Assembly: GCA_036172665.1 (NCBI GenBank) | Contig: CM069872.1 | Span: 39,480,101 to 39,544,100 of the forward strand | Direction of reading: 5' to 3' | DNA: 64,000 bases | Origin: Prosopocoilus inquinatus | Taxonomy: Eukaryota; Arthropoda; Insecta; Coleoptera; Lucanidae | Part shown: positions 34,201-45,402 of the stretch, in pieces | Layout: every line of letters begins with the position of its first letter | Position numbering within the stretch: position 1 is the stretch's first letter | The notes under the pieces: generated by a model | The model's database searches: none | What the model was told of the DNA's origin: nothing | The model's input: the letters and a program-made list of their open reading frames with translations, nothing else | Program-made: the position numbers and the translations under genes

Positions 34201-36470
34201 ACTGAGAAAATAATTCTTTTAGTTACGGCAGTATTCATTTCGTCATCTTTTAATTAAAAAGGACACAAGAAACTTCTAATATCGCACGGCAACGAGTAAA
34301 CATTATGAAATTAATCTGATATAGAGTATAGAGATTAATCTTTATTCAATTCGTCCTAACGGAAGAGGAAATTTAAAGGATATTGTGAAGGGGGTGGTTG
34401 GGTGATTACGGTCTGCTTAGCAATTGCGTTGGGATAACAACAATTAAACCAAAATGAATTTAAGGATAGACGATTAATGTGCCACATAATTAATGAGTTG
34501 AAGCTTTTTTTCCAGGCGAAAATACAGTTTTATATGTCGGCTCTTTAAGGGCTGAAACTTAGGAAGAGGGTGAGCTACATAGGAATGGAGCCCGGTTTTG
34601 AATGCGCCTCGTCGAGCTCTGCATAGGTGAATTTTTTCACGATTTTAGGAGAAAAAAATATTTCATCGCTGAAAATGTAGTAAGCCATTAAAATTTGAGG
34701 ATCTCGACAGAAAATAGATTTCTGTGGAAAAAATCTCTCTTATAGATCTTGACCAGACGAATCGAATGGTGTAAGCCGCAAGTCTCTAGCTCGCACCGTC
34801 TTTGAGAAAAGAAATGCTGAAAATGTTGATCGGTTGTAGAAAAATCTAATAAGTCGAGAAAATGAGATGTTGACTTGCTTTTTCGACTACTACCTCAATT
34901 TTATGTGATGAAACCAATGGTAGAAAAATAAATAACAATTGAACGACAAAGAATAACGTTCTTACCGTTCCATTAGCCTCACCGAACTATATCAGACCTA
35001 AAATTAAAAAGAAAGTCGTATGAGGAACTGAACTCTTTTCCAAGATTAATCTTTACGAAAATTATAAAATTAATATCTTAATGTTTATTTATTCCGGCGC
35101 GATATTAAAACAAAAAAACGAATTTCTTCTGTCCTATTTAATAAAAAAAATAAGGAAATTAATAGTGTCGTATATAAAACAATTAATTTCTCACTAGAAA
35201 ACTAACAAAATAAAAATTCGCTCACTCCAATCGAATAATCCATATAATGGAGCGATGTGGTATGATTTTTATTTAAAATACCGTTCAGATAACAATAATA
35301 AATTTAATTTTTAGTATATGTTGGTGCTGCCATCTGTGAGTAAGAATTACGATCTATTAAGTACCGTTAATGACAGTTTCCTGTACAATTACAGGAATTT
35401 ACAGGAAACTGTAATTATCGATAATTAATAATGCTGCTTTTTACTCAAAGATGGCAGCACAACCGTATAGAAAAATTTTATTTAATTTATTATTATTTTA
35501 ATTGCATTTTAAATTAAAACTATACCATACTGTCCGATAAATTACAATTATTCGCATTGCGAGAGCGGATTTTTATTTTTCCAGTTTTCCACTCAGGAAA
35601 GACCGCTCTTTTCGACAGCACTTTAGGGGTTGATATCTTGGAAAGGTGGTGAGTTGCAGACGAACGGAGCTCGGTTTTGAATGCGCCTCGTCGAGCTTCA
35701 CTTGGGTGAATTTTTTCGTGATTTTAGGAGAAAAAAATATTTTTTCACCTAAAATGTAGTAAGCCTATAGTCCATTAAAATTTGAGGATTTCTACGGAAA
35801 ATAGATTTCCGCGACAAAAGTGGCTCTCATAGAGCTTGAGCAGACGAATCGGATGGTGCGAACCGCAACTCTCTAACTCGCACCGTTTTTGAGAAAAAAA
35901 TTAAAAACTATGTGTTGTATTGCCGAAAAATTTAGTAAGTCGAAAGCGAGTTGAAATATTGACTTGTCTTTTTCACCATTAACTCAGTTCTCTATGCCAA
36001 AAATTACTTTTAGTTTCGCACCGAACCGAAATGTACCAAAGGGTACAACTTAACAGGGAATTATTCAAAAAGAAACGTAAATTAAAATAAATACTCGGCT
36101 GCTTTTGTCGAGTTATTTGTGCATTCAATTAATGAATATTTAAATATACAAGTCTGCAGGTACAGTTTATTAATTGCGATTGGGCAAAAAGGGATTAAAG
36201 CAATTTGGATCTTAGGATTAGTGTGTAACGTAATTAACCCGCTTCTTCTCTAAAGTTTTTCTGCGATGACACTTTAAAGGCTGAAATCTTAGGAAGAGGG
36301 TGGATTACAGAAATTGTAACAGAAAAATCGCTTCTAGAATAGAAGGAAATACTCGTAAAATAATAAAGTTTTTCCAGTTCAATTAGTCTTACCTAAACAC
36401 GTAAAACTAAATAGTTTACAATTGAAAAAGAATTGTAAGAAAAACAAGGGTTCTCTAGTTTTCAACACCC
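34200..36470 (-). repeat. Module C1', inverted copy
   Basis: Reverse complement of 30150-32380: for example TTGGGATAACAACAATTAAA near 34430 mirrors 32120, the palindrome near 35385 mirrors 31160, and AGGGTACAACTTAACAGG near 36040 mirrors 30510. No coding exon. Confidence 0.65.
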
Positions 36471-37875
36471 TTGACCCTTTAAGAACGTCATTTCTCTGCG
36501 GAGGAAATATTTACTTGTTAAACACACACAACACAACAACTTAAAATGTAATATTTTCCTTGCTTTTCAACAATTCCGGAAAGAAACGCTTCTGTCCTGC
36601 TCGGGGCTTTGAGAGCTAAGTAACAGTGAAAGCCGCATTTTCTTAACTCCAACTGCTTGGGATATATTAATTATTTAATTTCATATCCGGCGCATCCACC
36701 AATTTTTTAAAGAAAAATTGCCAATACTCAGAGACGGAAAGAGACAGATTGATGGCGTTTCGACTATTTCGTGACCCATTGAGAACGTCATTTTACTGTG
36801 GCGGAAACATTTACTTGTTAAACAAATGAAATTTTTTCTCAACTTAAAATGTAATATTTTCCCTACTTTTCAACAATTCCCGAAAGAATTGCTTCTGTCT
36901 TACACGGGGCTTTAAGGGCCAAGCAGCAGTGAAAACTGAACCTTCCTAACTCCAACCGTTTCGGAGATATTAATTATTTAATGTAAAATCCACCACATTT
37001 TTAAAGTGAAATCGCGATTACTCAGAGAAGGAAAGAGGACAGTTTGTTGCCGTTTTGACTGTCTCGTGACCCTTTGAGAACGTCATTTCTCTGCGGAGGA
37101 AATATTTACTTGTTAAACACACACAACATTTATCAACTTAAAACGTAATATTTTCCCTGCTCTTCAACAATTCCGAAAATAATTGCTTCTGTCTTACACG
37201 GGGCTTTAAGAGCCAAGCAGCAGTGAAAACTGAACCTTCCTAACTCCAACCGTTTCCAAGATATTAATTATTTAATTTAATATCCGGCGCATCCACCAAT
37301 TTTTTTTGGGAAAATCACGATTACTTAGAGACGGGAAGAGACAGATTGATGCTGTTTCGACTGTATCGTGACCCATTGACAACGTGATTTTTCTGCGGGG
37401 GAAACATTTACTTGTTAAACACACATAATTTTTTTTCAACTTAAAACGTAATATCTTCCCTGCTTCGCAACATTTTCCGGAAAGAATTGCTTCGATTCTG
37501 CGCGGGGCTTTAAGGGCCAAGCAGCAGTGAAAGCCGCACCTTCCTATTTCCAACCGTTTCCGAGATATTAATTATTTAATTTAGAATCCAGCGCATCCAC
37601 CAAATTTTTTCAGAAAAATCGCGATTACTCAGAGACGGAAAGAGACAGATTGATGGCGTTTTGATAGTTTCGATCCATTGAGAACGTCATATTTCTGCGG
37701 CTGAAACATTTACTCGTTAAACAAACACAATTCCTTCTCAATTTAAAAGGTAATATTTTCCCTGCTTTTCAACAATTCCGGAAGGAAATGCTTCTGTCCT
37801 GCGTGGGGCTTTGAGGGCTAAGTAACAGTGAAAGCCGCATCTTCCTAACTCTAAACGTTTCAGGGATATTAATTA
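36470..37875 (-). repeat. ~302-bp satellite, right array
   Basis: Monomers in reverse orientation end with GAGATATTAATTATTTAA-like blocks near 36660, 36965, 37260, 37563 and 37864 (spacing about 295-305 bp). The last is cut by the CACTA-ended element. Open frames here (37272-37553, 37769-37981) are chance readings in the repeat. Confidence 0.75.
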
Positions 37876-38378
37876 CACTAGCCTGCGATGGTTTTGCGGA
37901 TGACATAAAACTAGGTGTAAGTAATAGATTTGGTGTTCCCGAGTTGGAGAAAAATATAATAATTTTTTCGTCACCCACCATTTTTTCTTAAATAACAATA
38001 TTACAAAATAAGTTTTTCAATCATAATTTTCGAGAAGCCAACTGTACTCACTTGTTTGCACATTTCTACTTGTCATTATTGACATATTTGTGCTTATTAA
38101 TACTGCTTAAATGTTTATACGTTTCATGCTATACGAAATATTATATTGTGGTATATCGTGTGTTCCTGTTTAAGCAAATATTGGAAAAAAAAAGAATGAC
38201 AAGGTAAATGTTACTAAAAGACGTTGTGTAAATGATGCTAACAGTTTTGCTACATTTGTGGTTGAACCCAAAAATGCACCAAAATAAGCTTATTATATTC
38301 AAAGTTCGTTATAAGTTCACTACAGCCGACCTTCAATACAATATGACCTTAAGTACAGACTTTTTGATAGACAAACTA

Positions 38379-39675
38379 CCGTGCCTTCAATTAAATTCCT
38401 CGTTAAAGTGGGCTATGATTTCACTGTTTTTTTCTCCTAAGATTTGCAGCACTGATAGCTGTTCAATTATTTAATTAAACAAATGTCAAATTGTCACTTT
38501 GTATTTTCAATTAATTCAAAATGTTAGAATTACAGCAGAAAATATTTATTGTTGAAAGTTATTTTCAAACCGGTACAGAAGTTTCGACAGCAGTTTCCTA
38601 ATTTTGCTATTACTTATGAACAGTTAGTTAAACATATTCATGCTTGTGTTCTTAAATTTCGTGAAACAGGATCACTTGGTCGCAAAACAGGGAGCGGAGC
38701 AGCTAAGAAAAGGACTGTAGCCGGCATTGAAGATGTTCGGGATCGAATGGAACACTATCCCAAGAAATCTATTGCCAAAATTTCACGAGAAGTTCAGCTA
38801 TCAGTGGGAACATGTCACACCATTCTTAAAAAAGACTTAAAGCTTTATCCATATAAGATTCAAGCAGTCCACGAACTCAGGCCAGTAGATTTTCACAGAA
38901 GAACAGAATATTGTCAGTGGTTTCTTGATAACTTAAACAACGACGACATTCTTGACATGTGTTTCTTTTCCGATGAGGCCTGGTTTCATCTCTCAGGGTG
39001 TTTAAATGAACAGAATATGAGAATATGGTCAGCAGAAAATCGCCATGAATTTGTGGTAACTCCATTACATCCATTAAAAATTGGTGTTTGGCTAGCAGTG
39101 TCAAGAAGGCGTATCATCGGACCAATATTTTTTAACGACTCAGTAACTGCTGAAAGATACCGAAATGAGTTATTAGAACCTTTCATTAATCAACTACATG
39201 ATGATGACCTTACAGAAGGGTTTTTTCAGGAAGACAATGCTACTGCCCACACATCTCATCAAACAATGACTTTCCTGCAGCAGTTTTTCGATAATCGGAT
39301 TGTAAATTTTCCTGCAAGGTCTCCGGATCTCACAATTATGGATTACTTCATTTACCCGCACATGAAAAACACAGTTTTTAGAACTACGCGTCACACAATC
39401 GAAGAACTTCGTGCGGGCATTACAGATATGTGTGCTAACATAACCCTCGAACACTTAGCAAACGGGTTTGAAAACATGAAACGCAGAGTACGCTTATGTA
39501 TTCAAGCTGAAGGAGAGCACTTCGAGCATCTACTTTAAACTTTAATGTTGTGTTGTTATTTGATGTTATGATCAGTACTGACAGTTAATGACAACTGTTT
39601 TCTCTAGAATTGTGTCGCCAACTTCATAAAAAAATCACAGCTTACTTTAATGAGGAATTCAATTGAAGGCACGGT
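38379..39675 (+). mobile_element. Tc1/mariner-superfamily transposon, near full length
   Basis: A 1297-bp element flanked by TA dinucleotides at 38377-38378 and 39676-39677. Its inverted ends (CCGTGCCTTCAATT... and its mirror) match over about 43 bp with roughly five mismatches. One transposase frame occupies most of the interior. Confidence 0.9.
38521..39538 (+). pseudogene. Mariner-like transposase, one frameshift near the N-terminus
   Basis: Starts at ATG 38521 (MLELQQKIFIVESYF...), which after about 20 codons shifts into the long frame that reaches the stop at 39538. The long frame has a paired helix-turn-helix region (RETGSLGRKTGSG, ISREVQLSVGTCHTILKK) and the catalytic domain: first Asp in FFSDEAWF, second in FQEDNATAHTS, third in RSPDLTIMDYF, with 35 residues between the second and third. 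It ends RVRLCIQAEGEHFEHLL like relatives. There is a small deletion before PARSPDL relative to related proteins I know, inferred. The single frameshift and lack of other stops suggest recent activity. Confidence 0.85.
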
Positions 39676-40251
39676 ACAATCGAATATCTATAACTCAAAT
39701 TTTAGGGGACCAGAAACTTACGGGTTGTAGAAATTACCAGTTAAAAAATAGATATCAGTAAACTTCGACTTACAGAAAATATCGATTTCCGGAGGTTCGA
39801 GTTATAGAGGTGAGACTGTATATATTTTTGGAGTTAGGAAAAATACATGTTTATTAATTCTAGAAAATATACTGAATTTTCAATTTAAAATAACAGATAA
39901 AATAGCTTTTAAAACTTAACTTTACTTCAATTAAAATATCAAAGTCGATTCTCCTTTAAAAACGTCATTTGTTTTTCTTTTTTTAAAATAAATTCTGGCC
40001 GTTCAGGTAAATCTCTAGCACATTTGCAATAAACATTTTTTTTTGTATGTCTGATAATAACGTGTGCAAGTACCTTACAAAATATAAACAAAAACTCTAT
40101 ACATAATTTATTTATTTATTTTTTAATTATGACGTGTTAGAAAAAAACTAATAACAGATTCTGCTTTATAATGTTGAAATCATTGACATAGGTGTGATAA
40201 CACCTAGTCTCATCTCATTCGCAAAAAAAATATTTTTTTTACAGGCTAGTG

Positions 40252-40860
40252 CTATCTTAATATCCGGCGTAGTCACCATATTTTCTAAGATAAATTCCGA
40301 TTTCTTAGAGACGAAAAGAGATAGATTGATAGGGTTTTGACTGTGTCGTGATCCATTGAGAATGTCATTTTTCTGCGGCGAAAATAGTTACTAGTTAAAC
40401 GTACACAGTTTTTTCTCAACTTAAAACTTAATACTCGCCCTGCTTGTCAACAATTCCGGAAAGCAATGCTTCTGTCCTGCGCGGGGCTTTGAGGGCTAAG
40501 TAAGAGTGAAAGCCGCGTTTTCTTAACTCCAACCATTTCGAAGATATTAATTATTTAAGTTGAAATCCGGCGCATCCACCAAATTTTTTCAGAAAAATCG
40601 CGATTACTCAGAGACGGAAAGAGACAGATTAATGCCGTTTTGACTGTTTCGTGACCCATTGAGAACGTCATTGTTATGCGGCGGAAACATTTACTTATTA
40701 AACGCACACAATTTTTTCTCAACTTAAAACTTAATAGTATCCCTGCTTTTCAACAAATGCGGAAAGAATTGCCTCTGTCCGGCACGGGGTTTTCAGGGCT
40801 AAGTAACAGTAAAAGCCGTATCTTCCTAACTTCAACTATTTCGGAGATATTAATTATTTA
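40252..40860 (-). repeat. ~302-bp satellite, two units outside the CACTA-ended insertion
   Basis: Two inverted monomers ending near 40547 and 40845, followed by the arm-end sequence. They correspond to the left array units in mirror order. Confidence 0.75.
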
Positions 40861-41215
40861 ATTTACTACTAATTTACTATTTAAATACAGAGATGAAAAG
40901 AGATAGATTGATGCCGGTACATACACACAGGTTGTGTCATGTGCAGGGGCGTAGCTAGGGGGGGCGCCAAGGGAGGCTGAGCCTGCCCTGGAAAGTTTTA
41001 AGCCTGCTCTACGATGGCATAACCCTTAAATTAAATTCGGCCTGTTCGGATAGCACTCATTGGCTTGGCGAGTTTCTTATTAGTCTTACTTATGACTCTA
41101 TCATATATTCCATCACCAAATGTAGCAGACACAACCTGTATATACTTAAGTTTAAATTTCAGTTCGATTTTATATTCAGAATTCAGGTAAATTGATATCA
41201 CAGAAGGCTTATAAT

Positions 41216-41460
41216 CAGGGCCGGCGCGTGGTTTTTTCCTTGTGTGTGCGAAACATGTTTGGCGCTTATGGTTCTTTTCCCCTTATGTGTGTTAGAAATG
41301 TTTGGCGCCTTTCAAAAAATATTGTAAATTTGTAAATAAATTATTGTCCTTCATTTTTAATGCAAATACCTGTATGTATACTACTACCATCTGTTTTTGA
41401 GAACTTTTAAGCGCCTCTTTATTACGCCGCACATTTCGTATACGCCACCCACTGGCCCTG
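41216..41460. mobile_element. hAT-like MITE in the right arm (mirror copy)
   Basis: Reverse-complement counterpart of the element at 27075-27315, flanked by CTTATAAT at 41208-41215 and 41461-41468. Finding the same insertion with the same target duplication in both arms shows that the arms are copies of one ancestral segment. Confidence 0.75.
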
Positions 41461-41468
41461 CTTATAAT

Positions 41469-42258
41469 GTTCAATGTTTGTTTTGTCTAAGATGTGTGTA
41501 CAGGTGTCCCATTTTCGATGATATTGCACAGGTTTCTTCATGAGTAATGGAAACAGAAAAGAAGCAGAACCTTAATATTGAGTTTTAACTTTTAATGCTA
41601 ATTTAAATGGTTAAATCAAAAATTCTCTGTTTCTTGTTGTTTTGTGGTGCGATTGAAAAATGTCAAATTTACCAACATTTTAAATGCAAATAACTTCTTT
41701 TTTATTTTTAAAGATATAAAAAAATGATAGCTTTTTTGTTTGATTTTTAACATAGATTATGGTTCCTTAATTAACAATTAAATCACATTTCATAATAGCC
41801 AAACTACGAACTCAATTTTTTATATAACATGTGTCCCAAAAATTTTATAATCTAGACGCTCATGAGTTAATAAGAGATAATTCGAATTGTAATATTCGAC
41901 TATTTGAAAACTGAATGTCTAATATTCAAATTATGCAAAAAATTAAAAATCTTGGGCTTTATTTGATCCACGATATCAATTGTTGGTTAATATTCAACTT
42001 ATTTTTTACTGGTCAGAGGCGTCTGCATTATAAGACTTGCGACACATGTTAGTTTATATTGTTTGAAATTGTTTATGTAATTTATAACGAGTGTGCGATT
42101 GAAAAGTTCGATCTTTGATGAAAGAAAGTCGGGAAAATAAGCAAATGCGCTAACAGGTTTGCCTAAATTAAACATTAAAATACGTTTTTTAAATAAGATT
42201 ACAATTTCCGAAATCTTTGTTTAATTAAAGAATTGTGTAAATTTTCATAATTTTAAAC
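41469..42258. other. Gene-free stretch right of the inverted complex
   Basis: AT-rich, no supported exon or clear repeat on either strand. Confidence 0.5.
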
Positions 42259-42270
42259 ATTAGCATTAAC

Positions 42271-42595
42271 AGATAAAATAGCGACATCTTACTATCGCTT
42301 TTTGACCTGACATTGCAGTAGGGTAGACAAATTGAAGCGGGATTTGCTCCTAATAAGTTCCCCATGCAAGGCGGCCATGCTTGCTGTCAAAGCGATAGTA
42401 AGATGTCGCTATTTTATCTGTTCATCACTCTTACATCGCAAATGCGAATAAATTGGGCAAGTCGTTTTTGTTTGCAGCGGGAATGTCGAGCTACGTCTCT
42501 GCTGAAGAAGCCCCAAGCAGGGCTGAAACAGCTGTCCAGAGGCTGCTCGAGGTTCTCGCTGCAATCAAAAACGATTTGCACAAAATTTTTCTAAA
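42271..42595 (+). mobile_element. Retrozyme-like element copy 2 (hammerhead ribozyme bearing)
   Basis: A 325-bp insertion flanked by ATTAGCATTAAC at 42259-42270 and 42596-42607. It contains a complete hammerhead on the plus strand and a perfect 33-bp inverted repeat (42269-42301 with 42389-42421) not present in the other copies. Its shared body blocks are in the opposite order to copy 1 because it is inserted in the opposite orientation. Confidence 0.8.
42494..42543 (+). ncRNA. Hammerhead ribozyme, type I-like, copy 2
   Basis: Stem I CTCTG (42497-42501), extendable outward by a G-U and a C-G pair to 42495 and 42543; core CTGAAGA (42502-42508); stem II AGCCC/GGGCT (42509-42513, 42520-42524) with loop CAAGCA; GAAA (42525-42528); loop-less stem III ACAG/CTGT (42528-42535); cleavage predicted after C42536 (GUC); stem I partner CAGAG (42537-42541). 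Identical in core to copy 1, 14.6 kb away. Confidence 0.82.
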
Positions 42596-42902
42596 ATTAG
42601 CATTAACATATAGATGTTTAGTTGAGAACTAGCGGAAGCAGTGTAAATTTTTATCGTATTTTGCCTTGGGGACATAAAATTCAATAATATTTGAGAACCC
42701 ATAATATTTTCCTGTAGCTCAGAAAAAATGGCACTCACAATATGTACAGTTGGGTTTTCCTTGGATTATTACGAATTTTTAAGTGATTTAATGAAGAAAT
42801 CATAATCTAGTTAAAATTTTAATAAAAAGTGTCCTTATCATATTTAGATATCGGAAATATCTATAGACTGCCATCGAAGATGAGACACTTTGTATGGTAC
42901 AA

Positions 42903-43117
42903 TTAGGACGAATTTGCAAACGTATAATACAAACTTTTCAGCAATTCGAAATCTTCCTGGCACAGTCTGCCTCTGACGGGGAACGAGCCCTCGATCTCGT
43001 AGTTCCTCATCACGTCGTCTCGGATCTTGTTCATCCTCATCAGGCGTTCTATGGTGGGTTGGTCGGGTAAATTGGTACTATGCGTGTTCAAACTCCAGAA
43101 GTGGACCGGTCGACATT
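42903..43117 (-). CDS. Probable terminal coding exon of an unidentified gene
   Basis: After an acceptor (tagtttttttag) the minus strand stays open for about 71 codons to TAA at 42905-42903. Base composition is clearly more GC-rich than the flanks and the residues look protein-like (CRPVHFWSLNTHST, LPDQPTIERLMRMNKIRDD, ending YYTFANSS). I do not recognise the family. The incoming phase is 1 (one base plus AA). Upstream exons would lie to the right; the intron contains the CCGGGA element and the TGACGTCA cluster. I could not find the next exon within the window. It could also be a retrocopy fragment. Confidence 0.5.
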
Positions 43118-43156
43118 CTAAAAAAACTAAAAGAAAAATACTTAAAACACATTGGT

Positions 43157-44098
43157 CCCTGTATAGGCTTACCGTAATCATGAAGCTCTAAACCGGGATA
43201 GGAGTAGGAAACAGGATAGGCAGAAAAGAAACACATTATCCAGCTAGCAGAATGACGTCGGAGTTATGTCATTTTCAGGTTATTTTACGTCGTTGACGTC
43301 ATTTGTCCCGAAAATGACGTCAATATGACGAGTCGTACGATACGCATTAATAACGTCGTAAAAGTGACGTCATAAACACGTCTATAGAAAGTGATAAAAG
43401 GTTATTTTTCAAAATTATTAGTTTAAAAACATTTTTGGGACTAAACAAAAAGTGTAAGTAAATACTTTGAATATTTCCGAAGCAAATTATAACAAAATTA
43501 ATATTGGAATTGTTAAATTAAGGTAAATAATAACATGTACATAGTCAACAAGAAATACGTACCCCTACATAAATTTGGCTGCAACGTGGGGACGAAACAC
43601 GTTACTTCGTCGTCATTATTACGTCATTATGTCGTTTATTTGCGTCACAATTAACGCCAAAGGTATGTTATCTACATAACGTGATATGGCTTGACTTATA
43701 AAGTGATTAAGACGTTGCTTAGACGTCTTTTGGATGCTAGAATGATGACATTTTGGTGACAAAGATGACGACTTTATAATGCCCATTTCCCCATTACCCC
43801 AAAGGGTAGGCCACTATGCTTTAGTATTAAAAAGAAGCAGATAGATAAGGTACCCAAAGTACCGACAGACCGCTGAAGCATCATTTTAATTATTTTGTGT
43901 CCCATTTACATTTTAAATTAAACAACTTTCCATTTCAAATCAGAATTAAATGACGTAGGACGTAATGGCCGTATCGTTTTAAGTTTATATAATCGCTAAC
44001 CGGGACAAAACACCAAACCGGCCGGGACCAGTGCCTGAAACCGGGACAATCCCGGTTAAACCGGGACGTATGGTAAGCCTATCCCTGTATGTACATGC
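43157..44098. mobile_element. Possible hAT-like non-autonomous element with CCGGGA-rich end
   Basis: The left end CCTGTATAGGCTTACCGTA (43157-43175) is mirrored near 44074-44098 by GGTAAGCCTATCCCTGTA, and AAACCGGGATAGG lies just inside the left end while the right end carries several CCGGGAC motifs including the palindrome AACCGGGACAATCCCGGTT. The size is about 940 bp. No matching target duplication is visible, so limits are tentative. Confidence 0.5.
43253..43372. promoter_or_regulatory. Cluster of TGACGTCA (CRE/ATF-type) palindromes
   Basis: Perfect TGACGTCA at 43294-43301, 43315-43322 and 43365-43372, plus TGACGTCG at 43253 and several ACGTC half-sites up to about 43740. It lies inside the putative hAT-like element, so it may be part of that element rather than a host enhancer. 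Confidence 0.45.
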
Positions 44099-44524
44099 AG
44101 TATTTACGATGGATGCAAAATCTGCAATTTCTGTAAACGACTGAAGCTTAGTATCACCCTGTATAACTAATTCCCTCGTCATATTAAAAAAAAAAAAGAA
44201 TTTGATTAGCTTAAAAGCAGTCAAGAAAATTCGATTTTAATATTATGATTGTGACGTATATTACGATGTAAGTTACGACCAGTGAGCGGCGGAATTGAGG
44301 TTTTTGATGACGAATGCAGGCGATTTGCATTGTCCGAGACTTTATAAGTCGTTGAATGAATGTATGTATAATATAAAATAAATTTACTTACAAGATTCCA
44401 TAAAAATAATTTTAATATAATGATTACGGTTTCAATAACCTTAAGTAAAACCTCAGGTCATCCGCTCCTTGGTTATGACGCACAGCAAGAAGCTTACTGT
44501 GTGTCACATTCTAATACTAATTTA

Positions 44525-44557
44525 AATTTAATCCTGGCTTAAATCTTTTATACAACG
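44525..44557. repeat. Half of a TTTAATCCTGGCTTAAA-type MITE
   Basis: Shares TTTAATCCTGGCTTAAA and TTTTATACAACG with the right end of the small inverted element at 60144-60267. The mirrored partner is not obvious here. Confidence 0.45.
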
Positions 44558-45199
44558 TATCATGTAACAAAATGCATTACATAGGCACTCGTAATATCAA
44601 GTGGTTGAATTATTAACGACGATGCAAAATCGACAATTCCAATAACAGCTGAAGCTTAGTAACGCCCTGTACGTTTGATTCGAATTGTTTATTTTTCCAG
44701 AAAAAATAAATTAATTCAACTTTAAGGTTAATTGAATTGTTCTTGATTAATATCTGACAGCAGATTGCTGCGTCATTGCTGATTTTCTTCTATGTAGGTA
44801 GGTTTGGAGTCCTCGTACATGTTACCGTTCCAAACGCATACATACGAAGCCTGCACCGTCTACCTAGTCGCCTGACTCACTCTGTATAATGCAAATGTGT
44901 AATTATAAAAATGATCGAAAAAGTTTTAAACACATTTTTATAGAAACTGTTAATTTTCAAATAATTTAAAGTTCATTTCAAGTTCGAGTTTAGGACTCGA
45001 CCAGCGAGCATCAAATGAAAAAAAGCGGATTTTTAATACTTTCTCGGGGGGCCCTGCGTAGCTCGGTTTTGCACCCGGTGCACCCCCCTCCTGCGCCCAC
45101 TTGCGGCCGGTCCTGCAGCCGCTGCGAATTGCGAGACCCAGCGGACCAGCATTGTGCCGCTAAGTAATGTCAAAGTGACAGGAGACGAAAAATTGCATG

Positions 45200-45402
45200 C
45201 CATTACTTTTTATCTGTACTCATACTCATTTTATATGATTACTGATTACATGTACTCATTATTTATGATTACTGATTACATGTACATTACTCATTCTTAC
45301 TTTGTATGATTACTGATTACATAGACTTTACTCGTATTAAGAGTATGATTACATAGTACTCGTAATCAGTACTCATACTCATGAATACAATTTGCCCAAC
45401 TC
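45200..45402. repeat. Short tandem ATGATTACTGATTACAT repeats ending in a CAACTCTG terminus
   Basis: ATGATTACTGATTACAT recurs three times (near 45235, 45268, 45308), followed by ACTCGTAATCAGTACTCATACTC and TTGCCCAACTCTG. Many hAT non-autonomous elements end with CAGAGTTGGGCAA, the mirror of this terminus. The left end was not found. Confidence 0.5.

Larger units (their letters stand above)
37876..40251. mobile_element. CACTA-ended DNA element carrying a nested mariner-like element
   Basis: Begins CACTAGCCTG at 37876 and ends CAGGCTAGTG at 40251; a second matched block (GCGgATGAcATaAaACTAGGTGT against the mirrored GCGAATGAGATGAGACTAGGTGT) lies inside each end. Removing it restores satellite periodicity (37864 to 40547 minus 2376 bp leaves about 307 bp). 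Without the nested mariner only about 1.1 kb of non-coding sequence remains, so it is non-autonomous. The superfamily is not certain; no clean target duplication is visible. Confidence 0.7.
27067..41468. repeat. ~14.4-kb inverted-repeat complex built from satellites and nested elements
   Basis: The sequence 27067-27811 plus 28146-28288 reappears in reverse complement at about 40740-41468, ending at ATTATAAG/CTTATAAT. Inside lie ~302-bp satellite monomers in + orientation on the left and - orientation on the right, and ~2.2-kb modules in both orientations around 30150-36470. A third copy of the end sequence sits at 32441-32545 (+). Foldback transposons have tandem subrepeats inside long inverted arms, which this resembles, but I find no transposase that could belong to the whole. 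A palindromic segmental duplication is the alternative. Boundaries of internal blocks are approximate. Confidence 0.7.

Noticed and set aside
36470..37875. Possible additional hammerhead motifs in the 302-bp satellite (CGAAAC blocks)
   Set aside because: The CTGANGA core is missing upstream of the GAAA-containing blocks in all units examined.
27067..41468. Polinton/Maverick interpretation of the large inverted structure
   Set aside because: No DNA polymerase B, integrase, protease, ATPase or capsid frames are present between the arms.
42364..42594. 76-codon open frame in retrozyme copy 2, and related short frames at 27809-28039 and 61378-61635
   Set aside because: They read through the ribozyme hairpin and are not conserved in frame among copies.
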